From CAILHX01 sp964511385 (GTDB taxonomy: Bacteria > Pseudomonadota > Gammaproteobacteria > Burkholderiales > Methylophilaceae), in contig CAZEFE010000005.1 of assembly GCA_964511385.1 (NCBI GenBank), positions 1-64,000 on the forward strand: DNA of 64,000 nt, in the 5' to 3' direction. The number at the start of each line of letters is the position of its first letter. The first letter of the stretch is position 1. Below are positions 18,392 to 27,515 of the stretch, piece by piece. Below the pieces are notes generated by a model, which did no database searches, had not been told where the DNA came from, and worked only from the letters and a program-made list of their open reading frames with translations. Made by a program: the position numbers and the translations under genes.

Positions 18392-19800
18392 CGGAAAGGG
18401 ATCCCCGTGGGATGACCGAAGGAAATCCGCGCGGGAAGAAGCGTTCCAGCATCTGGATCGCCATGGCATTGATCGGTATGACGGGAATGGGTGGTGGCAT
18501 CGGCTACTGGCTGGCCATGCACAAGGGCGCACAGCAGGAACCGGTGGTTACGGCTCCAATCAATGCTGAGCGCAAGCCCCTGTATTACCGCAATCCGATG
18601 GGCTTGCCGGACACCTCTCAGGAGCCCAAGAAAGACGCTATGGGGATGGACTACATCCCGGTGTACGCAGATGAGGAGCGAGATTCCGGTGCCAAGAACC
18701 AGATCAGGATCAGTACCGAGAAAGTCCAGAAGTTAGGTGTGCGTACCGAGGTTGCCGCCATGCGCGACCTGTCGCGGGCGGTGCGGGCGGTGGGGCGATT
18801 CCAGCTTGATGAGCGGCGCATCGCCAGCGTCACAGCCAAGTTCGACGGCTATATCGAGAAGCTCTACGTCAATGCGACCGGCCAGCCGGTTCGGCGTGGC
18901 CAGCCGCTGATGGAAATCTACAGCCCGGAACTGGTATCCGCGCAGGAGGAATACCTGATTGCCTGGCGCGGGCGGCAATCGCTCAAGCAAGGGACCGACG
19001 AGGCGCAATCCGGCGTCAGCCAACTGGCGGAAAGCGCACTCAAGCGCCTGCACAACTGGGATATTTCGGAGGCGCAGTTGCAGCGCCTGCAGCAGGAGGG
19101 GAAATCGACCCGCACGCTGACCCTGCATTCCCCCGCCGGCGGCGTGGTGCTGGAAAAGGCAGCCCTGCAAGGCATGCGTTTCATGGCAGGAGAGCCGTTG
19201 TTCAAGATTGCCGACCTGTCGGCCGTCTGGCTCATCGCCGATGTGTTCGAGCAGGATCTGGCGCAAGTAGCGGTCGGCCAGAAAGTGAATATCCGTGTCA
19301 ATGCCTACCCTGACAAGGAATTCAGCGGCCGTGTCGCTTACCTCTACCCCATGGTAAACCCCGAGACGCGTACGGCCCAGGTGCGCATCGAATTGACCAA
19401 TCCCGGCGGCCTGCTGCGACCGGACATGTACGCCAACGTAGAACTGGCAACTGGCGCCGGAAAAACGGCAGTGCTTTCCGTGCCGGATTCAGCAGTCATC
19501 GACAGCGGCGTGCGCCAGATTGTTCTGGTGCAACTGGCGGATGGCCTGTTCGAGCCACGTGAAGTGAAGCTGGGGCGTCGCGGCGACGGGTATGTCGAGG
19601 TCATGACGGGCGTGACGGACGGTGAGAACGTCGTGGTGCGCGCCAACTTCCTGATCGACGCGGAAAGCAACCTGAAGGCGGCGTTGCCCCACAGCGGGCA
19701 TGGCAGCACGCCCAAGCCGGAAAATCCGGCGCCATCTAACGAACCTTCAGGCCATACGCAGTCCGAGCCTGTTGCTGCCAATCCCCATGCTGGCCACTGA
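18388..19800 (+). CDS. cusB: CusB-like periplasmic adaptor of RND metal efflux pump
   Basis: 470 residues. After a cytoplasmic stub and one membrane helix (~26-46) comes a heavy-metal-binding segment (YYRNPMGLPDTSQEPKKDAMG, ~55-80). It is followed by lipoyl, alpha-hairpin and beta-barrel domains of membrane-fusion proteins, and a His/Pro-rich tail (HTQSEPVAANPHAGH). CusB links CusA and CusC and receives metal from CusF. It begins on the cusC stop and ends 12 bp before cusA. Confidence 0.9.
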   Translation: MTERDPRGMTEGNPRGKKRSSIWIAMALIGMTGMGGGIGYWLAMHKGAQQEPVVTAPINAERKPLYYRNPMGLPDTSQEPKKDAMGMDYIPVYADEERDSGAKNQIRISTEKVQKLGVRTEVAAMRDLSRAVRAVGRFQLDERRIASVTAKFDGYIEKLYVNATGQPVRRGQPLMEIYSPELVSAQEEYLIAWRGRQSLKQGTDEAQSGVSQLAESALKRLHNWDISEAQLQRLQQEGKSTRTLTLHSPAGGVVLEKAALQGMRFMAGEPLFKIADLSAVWLIADVFEQDLAQVAVGQKVNIRVNAYPDKEFSGRVAYLYPMVNPETRTAQVRIELTNPGGLLRPDMYANVELATGAGKTAVLSVPDSAVIDSGVRQIVLVQLADGLFEPREVKLGRRGDGYVEVMTGVTDGENVVVRANFLIDAESNLKAALPHSGHGSTPKPENPAPSNEPSGHTQSEPVAANPHAGH

Positions 19801-19812
19801 CGGAAGGATGCC

Positions 19813-22800
19813 ATGTTAGCCAACGTCATCGAATGGTCAGGCCGCAACCGTTTCCTGGTGCTCCTCGCCACTCTGTTCGTCGTCATTGCCGGCATCTATG
19901 CCGTGATGAAGACCCCGCTCGACGCCTTGCCGGATTTGTCCGACGTGCAGGTCATTGTTTACACCGAGTATCCAGGCCAAGCACCGCAGGTGGTGGAAGA
20001 TCAGGTCACCTATCCGCTGACCACAGCCATGCTGTCAGTGCCGAAGTCCAAGGTGGTGCGCGGCTTCTCATTCTTCGGAGCGAGCTTCGTCTACGTGATC
20101 TTCGAGGACGGTACCGACATCTACTGGGCGCGTTCACGGGTGCTGGAATACCTCAACTCCGTGACCGGGCGCCTGCCACGCGGAGTGACGCCCACACTGG
20201 GGCCGGATGCAACTGGCGTAGGCTGGGTGTACCAGTATGCCGTGGTCGCCAAGGATCACACGCTGGCTGAACTGCGGACGCTCCAGGACTGGTACCTGCG
20301 CTACCAGCTCACCAAGGCGCATGGCGTGGCTGAAGTAGCTTCGGTCGGCGGGTTCGTGCAAACCTACCAGGTCACCGTGGATCCGGTGAAGCTGAGGGCT
20401 TATGGCATTTCGCTCTCCCGTGTGTCGCAGGTCATTCGCGACAGCAACCGCGATGTCGGCGGCCGCGTGGTGGAGATGGCTGAAACCGAGTACATGGTGC
20501 GTGGTAAGGGCTACCTGCGTGGCGCAGCTGACATCGAGAAACTGGTAGTCAAGGCGGATCGAGGCACGCCGGTACTGATCCGCGATATCGCCCGTGTGGA
20601 GCTGGCACCGGACGAACGCCGCGGATTGACGGAACTGAACGGTGAAGGCGAAGTGGTCTCCGGCATCGCCATGGCGCGCTACGGCCAGAACGCGCTGGAA
20701 GTCATCCATAACCTCAAGCAGAAGATCGCCGAAATCTCGACCGGCCTGCCAGAAGGAGTAAGCATCCAGACCGTCTATGATCGTTCCGACCTGATCCACC
20801 GCGCCATCGCAACCCTCAAAAGCACGCTGATCGAGGAATCTATCATCGTTGCCCTGGTTTGCGTCGTGTTCTTGCTGCATGTACGGAGCGCGCTGGTCGC
20901 AATCCTCATGCTGCCGGTCGGTGTGCTGATCGCCTTCATCGCCATGCGCCTGCTGGGCATGAATTCCAACCTGATGAGCCTAGGCGGCATCGCGATTGCA
21001 ATCGGTGCCATGATCGATGCGGCGATTGTCATGATAGAAAACGCGCATAAGCACCTGGAACGGTTGCCGGAAGGTCATACCAAAGCCGAGCGAGCGAACG
21101 CCATGCTGGCGGCGTGCAAGGAAGTCGGCCCGGCACTGTTCTTCTCGCTGCTCATTATCACCGTGTCCTTCCTGCCGGTGTTCACGCTGGAAGCGCAGGA
21201 AGGCCGCCTGTTCTCGCCGCTGGCCTATACCAAGACCTTCTCCATGGCGGGCGCGGCATTGCTCTCGGTGACCTTGGTGCCGGTGCTAATGATGCTGTTC
21301 ATCCGCGGCCGCATCCTGCCGGAAGCCAGGAACCCGGTGAACCGCCTGCTGATATGGCTGTACCGGCCCATCATCGCCGGCGTGATGCGCTGGAAGAAAC
21401 TGACCATATTCATCGCGCTGGTCGGGCTCGGAGTTACGCTGTATCCAGCTTCCAGACTAGGCTCCGAGTTCATGCCAACGCTCAACGAAGGCACGTTGCT
21501 CTATATGCCGGCATCACTGCCCGGCATGTCGATCACCAAGGCTGCCGAGTTGATGCAGACCCAGGACCGCATCATCAAGCAATTCCCCGAAGTCGAATCG
21601 GTCTTCGGCAAGGCCGGGCGTGCCAATACGGCCACCGATCCGGCACCGCTGGAAATGTTCGAGACCGTCATCAATCTCAAACCGGAATCGAAATGGCGCC
21701 CCGGCATGACCACCGACAAACTGATTGCCGAGATGGATAAGGCTCTGCAGTTCCCTGGAGTTGCCAATGCTTGGACCATGCCGATCAAGGCGCGTATCGA
21801 CATGCTTTCCACCGGGATCCGCACGCCCATCGGCATCAAGGTGTTCGGCAAGGATCTGGGTGAAATGGAGCGGCTGGCCAAAGAGATCGAGGCCGTGGTC
21901 AAGCAAGTGCCTGGCACGACCAGCGCTTATGCCGAGCGCATCACCGGCGGCTATTACCTCAACATCGAACCGGACCGCGACCAGTTGGCACGCTACGGCT
22001 TAGCGGTCGGCGATCTGCAGGATGTGATCGGGACGGCCCTGGGGGGCGAAATGGTGACTACCACGGTGGAAGGGCGTGAGCGCTTCGGCGTCACCGTGCG
22101 TTATCCACGTGAACTGCGCTCGGATCCGCAACAGATTGCACGAGAGGTCCTGGTGCCCACGATGGGGGGCGCCATGGTGCCGCTGGGTCAACTCGCCAGG
22201 ATCGAGATCGCCAAGGGCTCGCCTGGCATCCGCACAGAGAACGCCTTGCTATCGGCCTATATCTACATCGATATCCGCGACCGCGACATTGGTGGCTACG
22301 TTGCCGATGCCAAAAAAGCAGTCGCTGCACAGGTCAAATTCCCGCCCGGTTATTACATCACCTGGAGCGGCCAGTTCGAGTTCATGGAACGTGCCATCGC
22401 CAAGATGAAGATCGTCATCCCGGTGACATTGCTGACCATCTTTTTGCTGCTCTACCTCAACTTCAAGCGATTTACCGAGACCTTCATCGTCATGCTCTCG
22501 GTGCCGTTCGCACTGGTCGGCGGCGTCTGGTTGATGTGGCTGCTCAACTACAACCTGTCGGTCGCCGTCGCCGTGGGCTTCATCGCTCTCGCCGGGGTGG
22601 CGGCCGAAACCGGCGTGGTCATGTTGATCTATCTCGATCATGCATGGGAAGAGCTGAAAGCCAAACGCCATGCCGAGGGAAAGAGCCCATCGGTATCCGA
22701 TCTTTATGAAGCCGTCATGGAGGGAGCAGTGGAACGGGTGCGTCCCAAGATGATGACCGTCACCGCCATCATGGCCGGCCTGCTGCCTATCATGTGGAGC

Positions 22801-22953
22801 AGCGGCGCCGGTTCCGAAGTGATGCGCCGCATCGCCGCGCCCATGGTGGGCGGCATGGTGTCCTCCACGGTGCTGACGCTGGTCGTGATCCCGGCTATTT
22901 ATGCGCTGGTTAAACAAATATCGCTTGGTAACAAAGGAGGCTCGAATGCCTGA
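19813..22953 (+). CDS. cusA: CusA-like heavy-metal RND efflux permease
   Basis: 1046 residues with twelve membrane helices and two large periplasmic loops (~35-335 and ~560-870), the heavy-metal-efflux (HME) RND layout. The proton-relay segment GGIAIAIGAMIDAAIVMIEN carries the conserved acidic residue of helix 4. The periplasmic Met residues typical of monovalent Cu(I)/Ag(I) export would need alignment; the CusF partner supports this substrate class. It exports metal from periplasm and cytoplasm using the proton gradient. Confidence 0.92.
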   Translation: MLANVIEWSGRNRFLVLLATLFVVIAGIYAVMKTPLDALPDLSDVQVIVYTEYPGQAPQVVEDQVTYPLTTAMLSVPKSKVVRGFSFFGASFVYVIFEDGTDIYWARSRVLEYLNSVTGRLPRGVTPTLGPDATGVGWVYQYAVVAKDHTLAELRTLQDWYLRYQLTKAHGVAEVASVGGFVQTYQVTVDPVKLRAYGISLSRVSQVIRDSNRDVGGRVVEMAETEYMVRGKGYLRGAADIEKLVVKADRGTPVLIRDIARVELAPDERRGLTELNGEGEVVSGIAMARYGQNALEVIHNLKQKIAEISTGLPEGVSIQTVYDRSDLIHRAIATLKSTLIEESIIVALVCVVFLLHVRSALVAILMLPVGVLIAFIAMRLLGMNSNLMSLGGIAIAIGAMIDAAIVMIENAHKHLERLPEGHTKAERANAMLAACKEVGPALFFSLLIITVSFLPVFTLEAQEGRLFSPLAYTKTFSMAGAALLSVTLVPVLMMLFIRGRILPEARNPVNRLLIWLYRPIIAGVMRWKKLTIFIALVGLGVTLYPASRLGSEFMPTLNEGTLLYMPASLPGMSITKAAELMQTQDRIIKQFPEVESVFGKAGRANTATDPAPLEMFETVINLKPESKWRPGMTTDKLIAEMDKALQFPGVANAWTMPIKARIDMLSTGIRTPIGIKVFGKDLGEMERLAKEIEAVVKQVPGTTSAYAERITGGYYLNIEPDRDQLARYGLAVGDLQDVIGTALGGEMVTTTVEGRERFGVTVRYPRELRSDPQQIAREVLVPTMGGAMVPLGQLARIEIAKGSPGIRTENALLSAYIYIDIRDRDIGGYVADAKKAVAAQVKFPPGYYITWSGQFEFMERAIAKMKIVIPVTLLTIFLLLYLNFKRFTETFIVMLSVPFALVGGVWLMWLLNYNLSVAVAVGFIALAGVAAETGVVMLIYLDHAWEELKAKRHAEGKSPSVSDLYEAVMEGAVERVRPKMMTVTAIMAGLLPIMWSSGAGSEVMRRIAAPMVGGMVSSTVLTLVVIPAIYALVKQISLGNKGGSNA

Positions 22954-23503
22954 AATCATCCCCAACCTGCACCCCATGTTCGTGCATTTCCCCATCGCGC
23001 TGGTTTCACTGTCGGCGTTATTCCATGTGGCTGCAGTGGTGACACGTGACAAACCGCGCGCCACCCATTGCGCCATCCTTGCCCATACCACTTTATGGCT
23101 GGGTACGCTGGCAGCCTTGCCCACCATATTCTTCGGCTGGCAGGCTTTCAATAGCGTCAACCACGACGAGGCCTCGCATGCCGCCATGCTGGTCCATCGG
23201 GCATGGGCGCTGGGTACCTTGGCCGTGTTGCTGGTCTTGGCTGGGTGGGACATCTGGCGCAACAAGGTAGATGCTCGTCCCGCCGTGTGGTTTGCCGCCG
23301 CGACGCTCGGTGCATGGGGTCTGGTAGCCACGACCGCCTGGCACGGCGGTGAATTGGTGTACCGGCATGGACTGGGCGTAATTTCACTGCCTGCATCGGA
23401 GGGCGATCATGGCCATGGGCAAACGCATGAGCATCCGGATACCAATACGACGAGTACCGATACGCATGAAGACGGGCATAGCCATGACGATCATCAACAC
23501 TGA
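22946..23503 (+). CDS. DUF2231 membrane protein with His-rich tail
   Basis: 185 residues from ATG 22946, after AAAGGAGG within the end of cusA. Four membrane segments (~10-30, 45-65, 85-105, 115-135) match DUF2231; NLHPMFVHFPIAL at the start is typical for this family. The C-terminal 40 residues are rich in His and Asp (DHGHGQTHEHPDT...HSHDDHQH) and should bind metal. Often found in copper islands; biochemical role unknown. Confidence 0.75.
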   Translation: MPEIIPNLHPMFVHFPIALVSLSALFHVAAVVTRDKPRATHCAILAHTTLWLGTLAALPTIFFGWQAFNSVNHDEASHAAMLVHRAWALGTLAVLLVLAGWDIWRNKVDARPAVWFAAATLGAWGLVATTAWHGGELVYRHGLGVISLPASEGDHGHGQTHEHPDTNTTSTDTHEDGHSHDDHQH

Positions 23504-23515
23504 TTGGAAGGCGCC

Positions 23516-23572
23516 ATGAAAAAACCGATACGCATTTTTTCGTTAACCCTATTGTTGAACTCGGTGGAGTGA
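23516..23572 (+). pseudogene. 18-codon orphan signal-peptide start
   Basis: A good ribosome site (GGAAGG) precedes ATG 23516 and a reading frame MKKPIRIFSLTLLLNSVE that stops after 18 codons. It looks like the first half of a signal peptide, cut off where the HD-GYP gene begins. It is either the remnant of a deleted periplasmic gene or a leader peptide that couples translation to the next gene. Confidence 0.4.
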
Positions 23573-23577
23573 GGGGT

Positions 23578-24339
23578 ATGTCTTCCGGACAGGGCAAGCA
23601 TTGTAGGGTGTGCGGGAATCCGATACCTGCTCTGCCATATGCGCATGCTGGCAGCGACTACTGCTGCGAATCCTGTTACTTGCAATCGCAGTCCAGTCGG
23701 GTCGGACATATAGAACAAATCAAGTCAGATGCTGCATTGGTGGAAGCCCTGGCCTCGGCCTTAGACCTGCGGGAGCATGAGACTGGCCTGCATTCCAAAC
23801 GGGTGGCCTGCCATACCCTGGAATTGGCCAGGCATGTCTTTCCCGATGAACCTGAGCGGCTACGTCAGGTTTACTGGGGCGCCTTGCTGCATGACATCGG
23901 GAAGATCGGCATTCCGGACGCGATCCTGCTCAAGCAAGGTCCGTTGACCGATGGAGAGTGGCAGGAGATGCGTACCCATCCTGAGAAGGGCTACCACATC
24001 GTCTGCCAGACTCCCGGCATGCAGGAAGCTGCAGATATTGTGCGCTGTCATGAGGAGCATTTTGACGGTTCCGGCTATCCGCATGGTCTGAGTGGCGAAG
24101 AGATTCCCTTGGGCGCGCGCCTGTTTGCCGTCATCGACACACTGGACGCAATGACTTCGGACCGGCCTTATCGGAAAGGATTGGACTTCGATGCGGCGAA
24201 AACGGAAATACAGCGCATGTCCGGGTCTCAGTTCGATCCATATGCGGTGAGGCTGTTTCTCGATGCGGAGCAAGTTTTACGTGAGATGGTGTCGCTCAAG
24301 TGCGGGAAGGCTTCCGCGCAGGATATTTTGTCAGTTTAA
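23578..24339 (+). CDS. HD-GYP phosphodiesterase with N-terminal Cys ribbon
   Basis: 253 residues. An N-terminal four-cysteine-plus segment (CRVCGNP...YCCESCY, ~8-35) looks like a metal ribbon. The HD-GYP domain follows, with H in GLHSKRVA, the HD pair in LLHDIGKIGIPD (~100), and HFDGSGYPHGL (~160), the GYP motif. Such enzymes hydrolyse c-di-GMP to GMP via a bimetal site. Its location inside the copper operon suggests metal-dependent control of c-di-GMP, an inference. ATG 23578 follows GGAGTGAGGGG; GTG at 23569 is the alternative. Confidence 0.82.
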   Translation: MSSGQGKHCRVCGNPIPALPYAHAGSDYCCESCYLQSQSSRVGHIEQIKSDAALVEALASALDLREHETGLHSKRVACHTLELARHVFPDEPERLRQVYWGALLHDIGKIGIPDAILLKQGPLTDGEWQEMRTHPEKGYHIVCQTPGMQEAADIVRCHEEHFDGSGYPHGLSGEEIPLGARLFAVIDTLDAMTSDRPYRKGLDFDAAKTEIQRMSGSQFDPYAVRLFLDAEQVLREMVSLKCGKASAQDILSV

Positions 24340-24356
24340 CCATAGGAGGACAGGTC

Positions 24357-24641
24357 ATGGACAGATTGAACCCTTGGCGCGTAGGCAGTGCGATGGCACT
24401 GACAGCCGGAACACTCAGCCTGATATGCGCTGCTGCGGTCATGTTGTTCCCGGAGCAGACGGTCGCCTTTGTAAATTCATGGACCCATGGGCTGGATCTC
24501 ACCGTGCTCAGGAGCGGCAAGCCGATCACGTTGGAGAGTCTGGGTTACGGGCTATTCAATGTCACGCTGACCGGATACCTGATCGGCGTGCTGTTTGCCG
24601 GCTGCTACAACCTGGTGGTCAGGTGCCCATTCTGTCGTTAG
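24357..24641 (+). CDS. DUF5676-type small membrane protein
   Basis: 94 residues from ATG 24357, after AGGAGGA. Two membrane helices (~12-32 and ~62-85) separated by a short loop; ends RCPFCR. This family is commonly found next to copper-transporting ATPases and DUF2933 genes; its function is unknown. The conserved CPFC-like end could hold metal. Confidence 0.6.
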   Translation: MDRLNPWRVGSAMALTAGTLSLICAAAVMLFPEQTVAFVNSWTHGLDLTVLRSGKPITLESLGYGLFNVTLTGYLIGVLFAGCYNLVVRCPFCR

Positions 24642-24672
24642 CGACGACTAGACTTTAACGAAAGGAAAAAAC

Positions 24673-27027
24673 ATGGCTATTGATCCTGTATGCGGCATGA
24701 CAGTGGACGAGAAATCCGCTACGGCAACCACGGTCCATGCGGGCAAGCACTGGTATTTCTGCTCGACGAACTGTCAGCATGAATTTGAAGCCAACCCGGC
24801 CAAGTATGCGGGGGGTAAAGATGCGGCCAAGGAGAACTCGCCCAATCACGATCACAGTCATGATCATGGACATCACGATCACCATGACATGAATGAAGCC
24901 AAAGTACCGAAATCCGCCAAGGAGATGGCCAAGGATCCCATCTGCGGCATGGTGGTGGATAAGGCCACGGCGCTGAAATCCGAGCGCGCCGGACGCACCT
25001 ACTACTTTTGCAGCGTCGGTTGCCAGAAAACCTTCGAAAATCCCGAGACCGAACTCAAATCCATGCGCACCCGGGTCATGATCGCGCTGACCGGCGTGCT
25101 GGCATTGGCCATCATGCGCGCCGGAGCATTCATTGCGCTGGCCACTGGTGCCACCATCGTCACCTGGGTACCGATTCCGGCGTTGCCCTGGTTTACCTGG
25201 GGCGTATGGCTGTTCCTGCTGGTCACGCCGGTGCAGTTCATCGGCGGCTGGAGTTTTTACAAGGGTGCCTGGAGCGCGATACGCTCACGTTCCATCAACA
25301 TGGATTTCCTCATCGCGCTGGGCACCTCGGTAGCGTATTTCTACAGCGTGGCGGTGCTGTTCTTCCCCGAGGTACTGCCGGTCAAGGTGGAGGAACGCAA
25401 TGTCTACTTTGAGGTATCCGCCGTCATCATTGCCTTTGTGTTACTCGGCAAATACATGGAGGAAATCATCAAGAAACATTCCTCCGCCGCGGTGCGCAAA
25501 CTTCTGGACCTGAAGCCTGCCACCGCTCGTGTGATACGGGAGGGCCAGGAGATGGAAGTGCCGGCGGAAAGCGTCATGGTAGAAGAAACCGTCGTCGTCA
25601 GACCGGGAGAAAAGATTCCCACCGACGGCACCGTACTGGAAGGCGACTCTTCGGTGGACGAATCCATGCTGACCGGCGAATCGATGCCGGTGGAGAAAAC
25701 CATAGGTAGCCCGGTGATTGGCGGCACGCTCAACCGCACCGGGATGTTCCGGTTCAAGGCAACGCGCGTGGGCGCTGAAACCGCATTGGCGCAGATCATC
25801 AAGATGGTGGAAGAAGCCCAGGCATCGAGCGCACCCATTCAAAGATTAGCGGACAAAGTCACCGGCTATTTCGTGCCTGCGGTGGTGGGAACCGCCTTGC
25901 TCGCATTCATTGGATGGTGGCTGGCGGGCAATTTCCCGCAGGGGCTACTTGCCTTCATCGCCGTGCTGATCATCGCTTGTCCTTGCGCCTTGGGGATCGC
26001 CACTCCGGCCGCGCTGATGGTGGGGGTCGGCAAGGGCGCCGAAAACGGCATCCTGATCCGTGGTGGCGAAATCCTGGAGCGCGCGCAGAACCTCAATGCC
26101 GTGGTGTTCGACAAGACCGGCACGCTGACGAAAGGCGAGCCTACCGTCACCGACATCCTGTCGCTGGGAGATGCTACCGAGCAAGAAGTGCTGCGTTTGG
26201 CGGCAGCGGTGGAGTTCGGTTCGGAACATCCGTTGGGCGAGGCTATCGTACGTGGCGCGCAGCATCGCAATCTCGATATTCCTGCCGTAACCGGTTTCAA
26301 TGCCGTTCCAGGGCATGGCATCCGGGGTGAGGCGGAAGGCAGAAAGATCCTACTTGGCAATCGCCGTCTGTTTACGCAGGAGTCCATCGACATCGCACCG
26401 GCCGAAACTCATCTCGTGCGCCTCGAAAGTGAAGGCAAGACCGCCATGCTGGTCGGTGTGAACGGTGCGCTGGCAGGCATCGTCGCAGTGGCCGATACGC
26501 TCAAGCCAGAGGCGCAGGAAGCGGTCGCCGCATTGAAGGACATCGGGGTCGAAGTGGTCATGCTGACCGGCGACAACCGTCGCACGGCCGATGCCATCGC
26601 AGCGCAGCTCGGTATTACCCGCGTCATCGCCGAAGTCCTGCCGTCCGACAAGGCCCATGTCATCCAGGATTTGCAGAAGCAAGGTAAGGTGGTCGCCATG
26701 GTGGGCGACGGCGTCAATGACGCCCCGGCATTGGCTGCAGCCGACATCGGAATCGCTATCGGTTCCGGCTCGGATGTGGCCAAGGAGACTGGCGGCATCA
26801 TCCTGGTGAAGAACGACGTGCGTGATGTGGTAGCCGGGATCAATCTGTCCCGCGCCACCATGCGCAAGATCAAACAGAACCTGTTCTGGGCCTTCATCTA
26901 CAACTCCATCGGCGTACCGATTGCGGCATTTGGCTTCCTTAACCCGATCATCGCTGCTGCCGCGATGGCTTTGAGTTCACTGTCCGTAATCGTGAATTCG
27001 GCATTACTGAAACGAGCAAAGTTGTAA
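24673..27027 (+). CDS. Cu(I)/Ag(I)-type P1B ATPase with two YHS domains
   Basis: 784 residues. Two N-terminal YHS domains (DPVCGMTVDEKSA...CSTNCQHEF, ~4-45, and DPICGMVVDKATA...CSVGCQKTF, ~90-125) are joined by a His-rich linker (HDHSHDHGHHDHHD). Eight membrane helices follow, with the CPC motif (IACPCALG, ~434), the phosphorylated aspartate in DKTGTLTKGE (~478), and the hinge GDGVNDAPALAAADIGIAIG. There is no classical CxxC metal domain; the YHS pair replaces it. It exports cytosolic Cu(I) or Ag(I) with ATP. Confidence 0.92.
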   Translation: MAIDPVCGMTVDEKSATATTVHAGKHWYFCSTNCQHEFEANPAKYAGGKDAAKENSPNHDHSHDHGHHDHHDMNEAKVPKSAKEMAKDPICGMVVDKATALKSERAGRTYYFCSVGCQKTFENPETELKSMRTRVMIALTGVLALAIMRAGAFIALATGATIVTWVPIPALPWFTWGVWLFLLVTPVQFIGGWSFYKGAWSAIRSRSINMDFLIALGTSVAYFYSVAVLFFPEVLPVKVEERNVYFEVSAVIIAFVLLGKYMEEIIKKHSSAAVRKLLDLKPATARVIREGQEMEVPAESVMVEETVVVRPGEKIPTDGTVLEGDSSVDESMLTGESMPVEKTIGSPVIGGTLNRTGMFRFKATRVGAETALAQIIKMVEEAQASSAPIQRLADKVTGYFVPAVVGTALLAFIGWWLAGNFPQGLLAFIAVLIIACPCALGIATPAALMVGVGKGAENGILIRGGEILERAQNLNAVVFDKTGTLTKGEPTVTDILSLGDATEQEVLRLAAAVEFGSEHPLGEAIVRGAQHRNLDIPAVTGFNAVPGHGIRGEAEGRKILLGNRRLFTQESIDIAPAETHLVRLESEGKTAMLVGVNGALAGIVAVADTLKPEAQEAVAALKDIGVEVVMLTGDNRRTADAIAAQLGITRVIAEVLPSDKAHVIQDLQKQGKVVAMVGDGVNDAPALAAADIGIAIGSGSDVAKETGGIILVKNDVRDVVAGINLSRATMRKIKQNLFWAFIYNSIGVPIAAFGFLNPIIAAAAMALSSLSVIVNSALLKRAKL

Positions 27028-27037
27028 GCCAGCAAAA

Positions 27038-27289
27038 ATGGATAAGGATCGCCTGAAAAAATGGACATGGATTTGCCCATTGCTGGGGATCGCAATGGCG
27101 GCTGCCGTGCTTGTTTTGTGGGGAGTGTCGTGGTGGACGGCCCTGCTGGCGGCCCTCATGCTGGTTTGTCCGATCATGATTCTGTGGGGGTTGATCGCTC
27201 TGGGCCGGGATCCGCACCAAAAAACCGGTACTAAGCCGGATTCGTTATGTTGTCGCAATTCAGATGAAAAAGGAGACCATCATGACTGA
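27038..27289 (+). CDS. unrecognised two-helix membrane protein
   Basis: 83 residues, two membrane segments (~10-30 and ~33-55) and a Cys/His-rich cytosolic tail ending CCRNSDEKGDHHD. Starts 10 bp after the ATPase gene and overlaps the start of the next gene by eight bases. I do not recognise a family; the metal-ligand tail fits its copper-operon setting. Confidence 0.5.
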   Translation: MDKDRLKKWTWICPLLGIAMAAAVLVLWGVSWWTALLAALMLVCPIMILWGLIALGRDPHQKTGTKPDSLCCRNSDEKGDHHD

Positions 27290-27515
27290 TGAACACGAAG
27301 AGCATCACATTTCCAAGGGGCGGTGGATTTTTTACGGGTTTCTCGCGATCGGCGGTGTCCTGCTATTCACGGAGCATCGCGCCCATGTACTGGGCATCCT
27401 GCCTTATTTGTTCCTGTTGGCGTGCCCGCTAATGCACCTGTTCATGCATCACGGGCATGGCGGCCATGATCACCATAATCACCACTCTGAAACCTCTGAA
27501 GGAGTGAAAAAATGA
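27282..27515 (+). CDS. DUF2933-type His-rich membrane protein
   Basis: 77 residues from ATG 27282, seven bases after AAAGGAGA. An N-terminal EHEEHH segment, two membrane helices, and a His-rich C-terminus (HLFMHHGHGGHDHHNHHS) match DUF2933, a family that accompanies copper ATPases and the downstream methyltransferase-like gene. It overlaps the next start by four bases. Confidence 0.7.
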   Translation: MTDEHEEHHISKGRWIFYGFLAIGGVLLFTEHRAHVLGILPYLFLLACPLMHLFMHHGHGGHDHHNHHSETSEGVKK

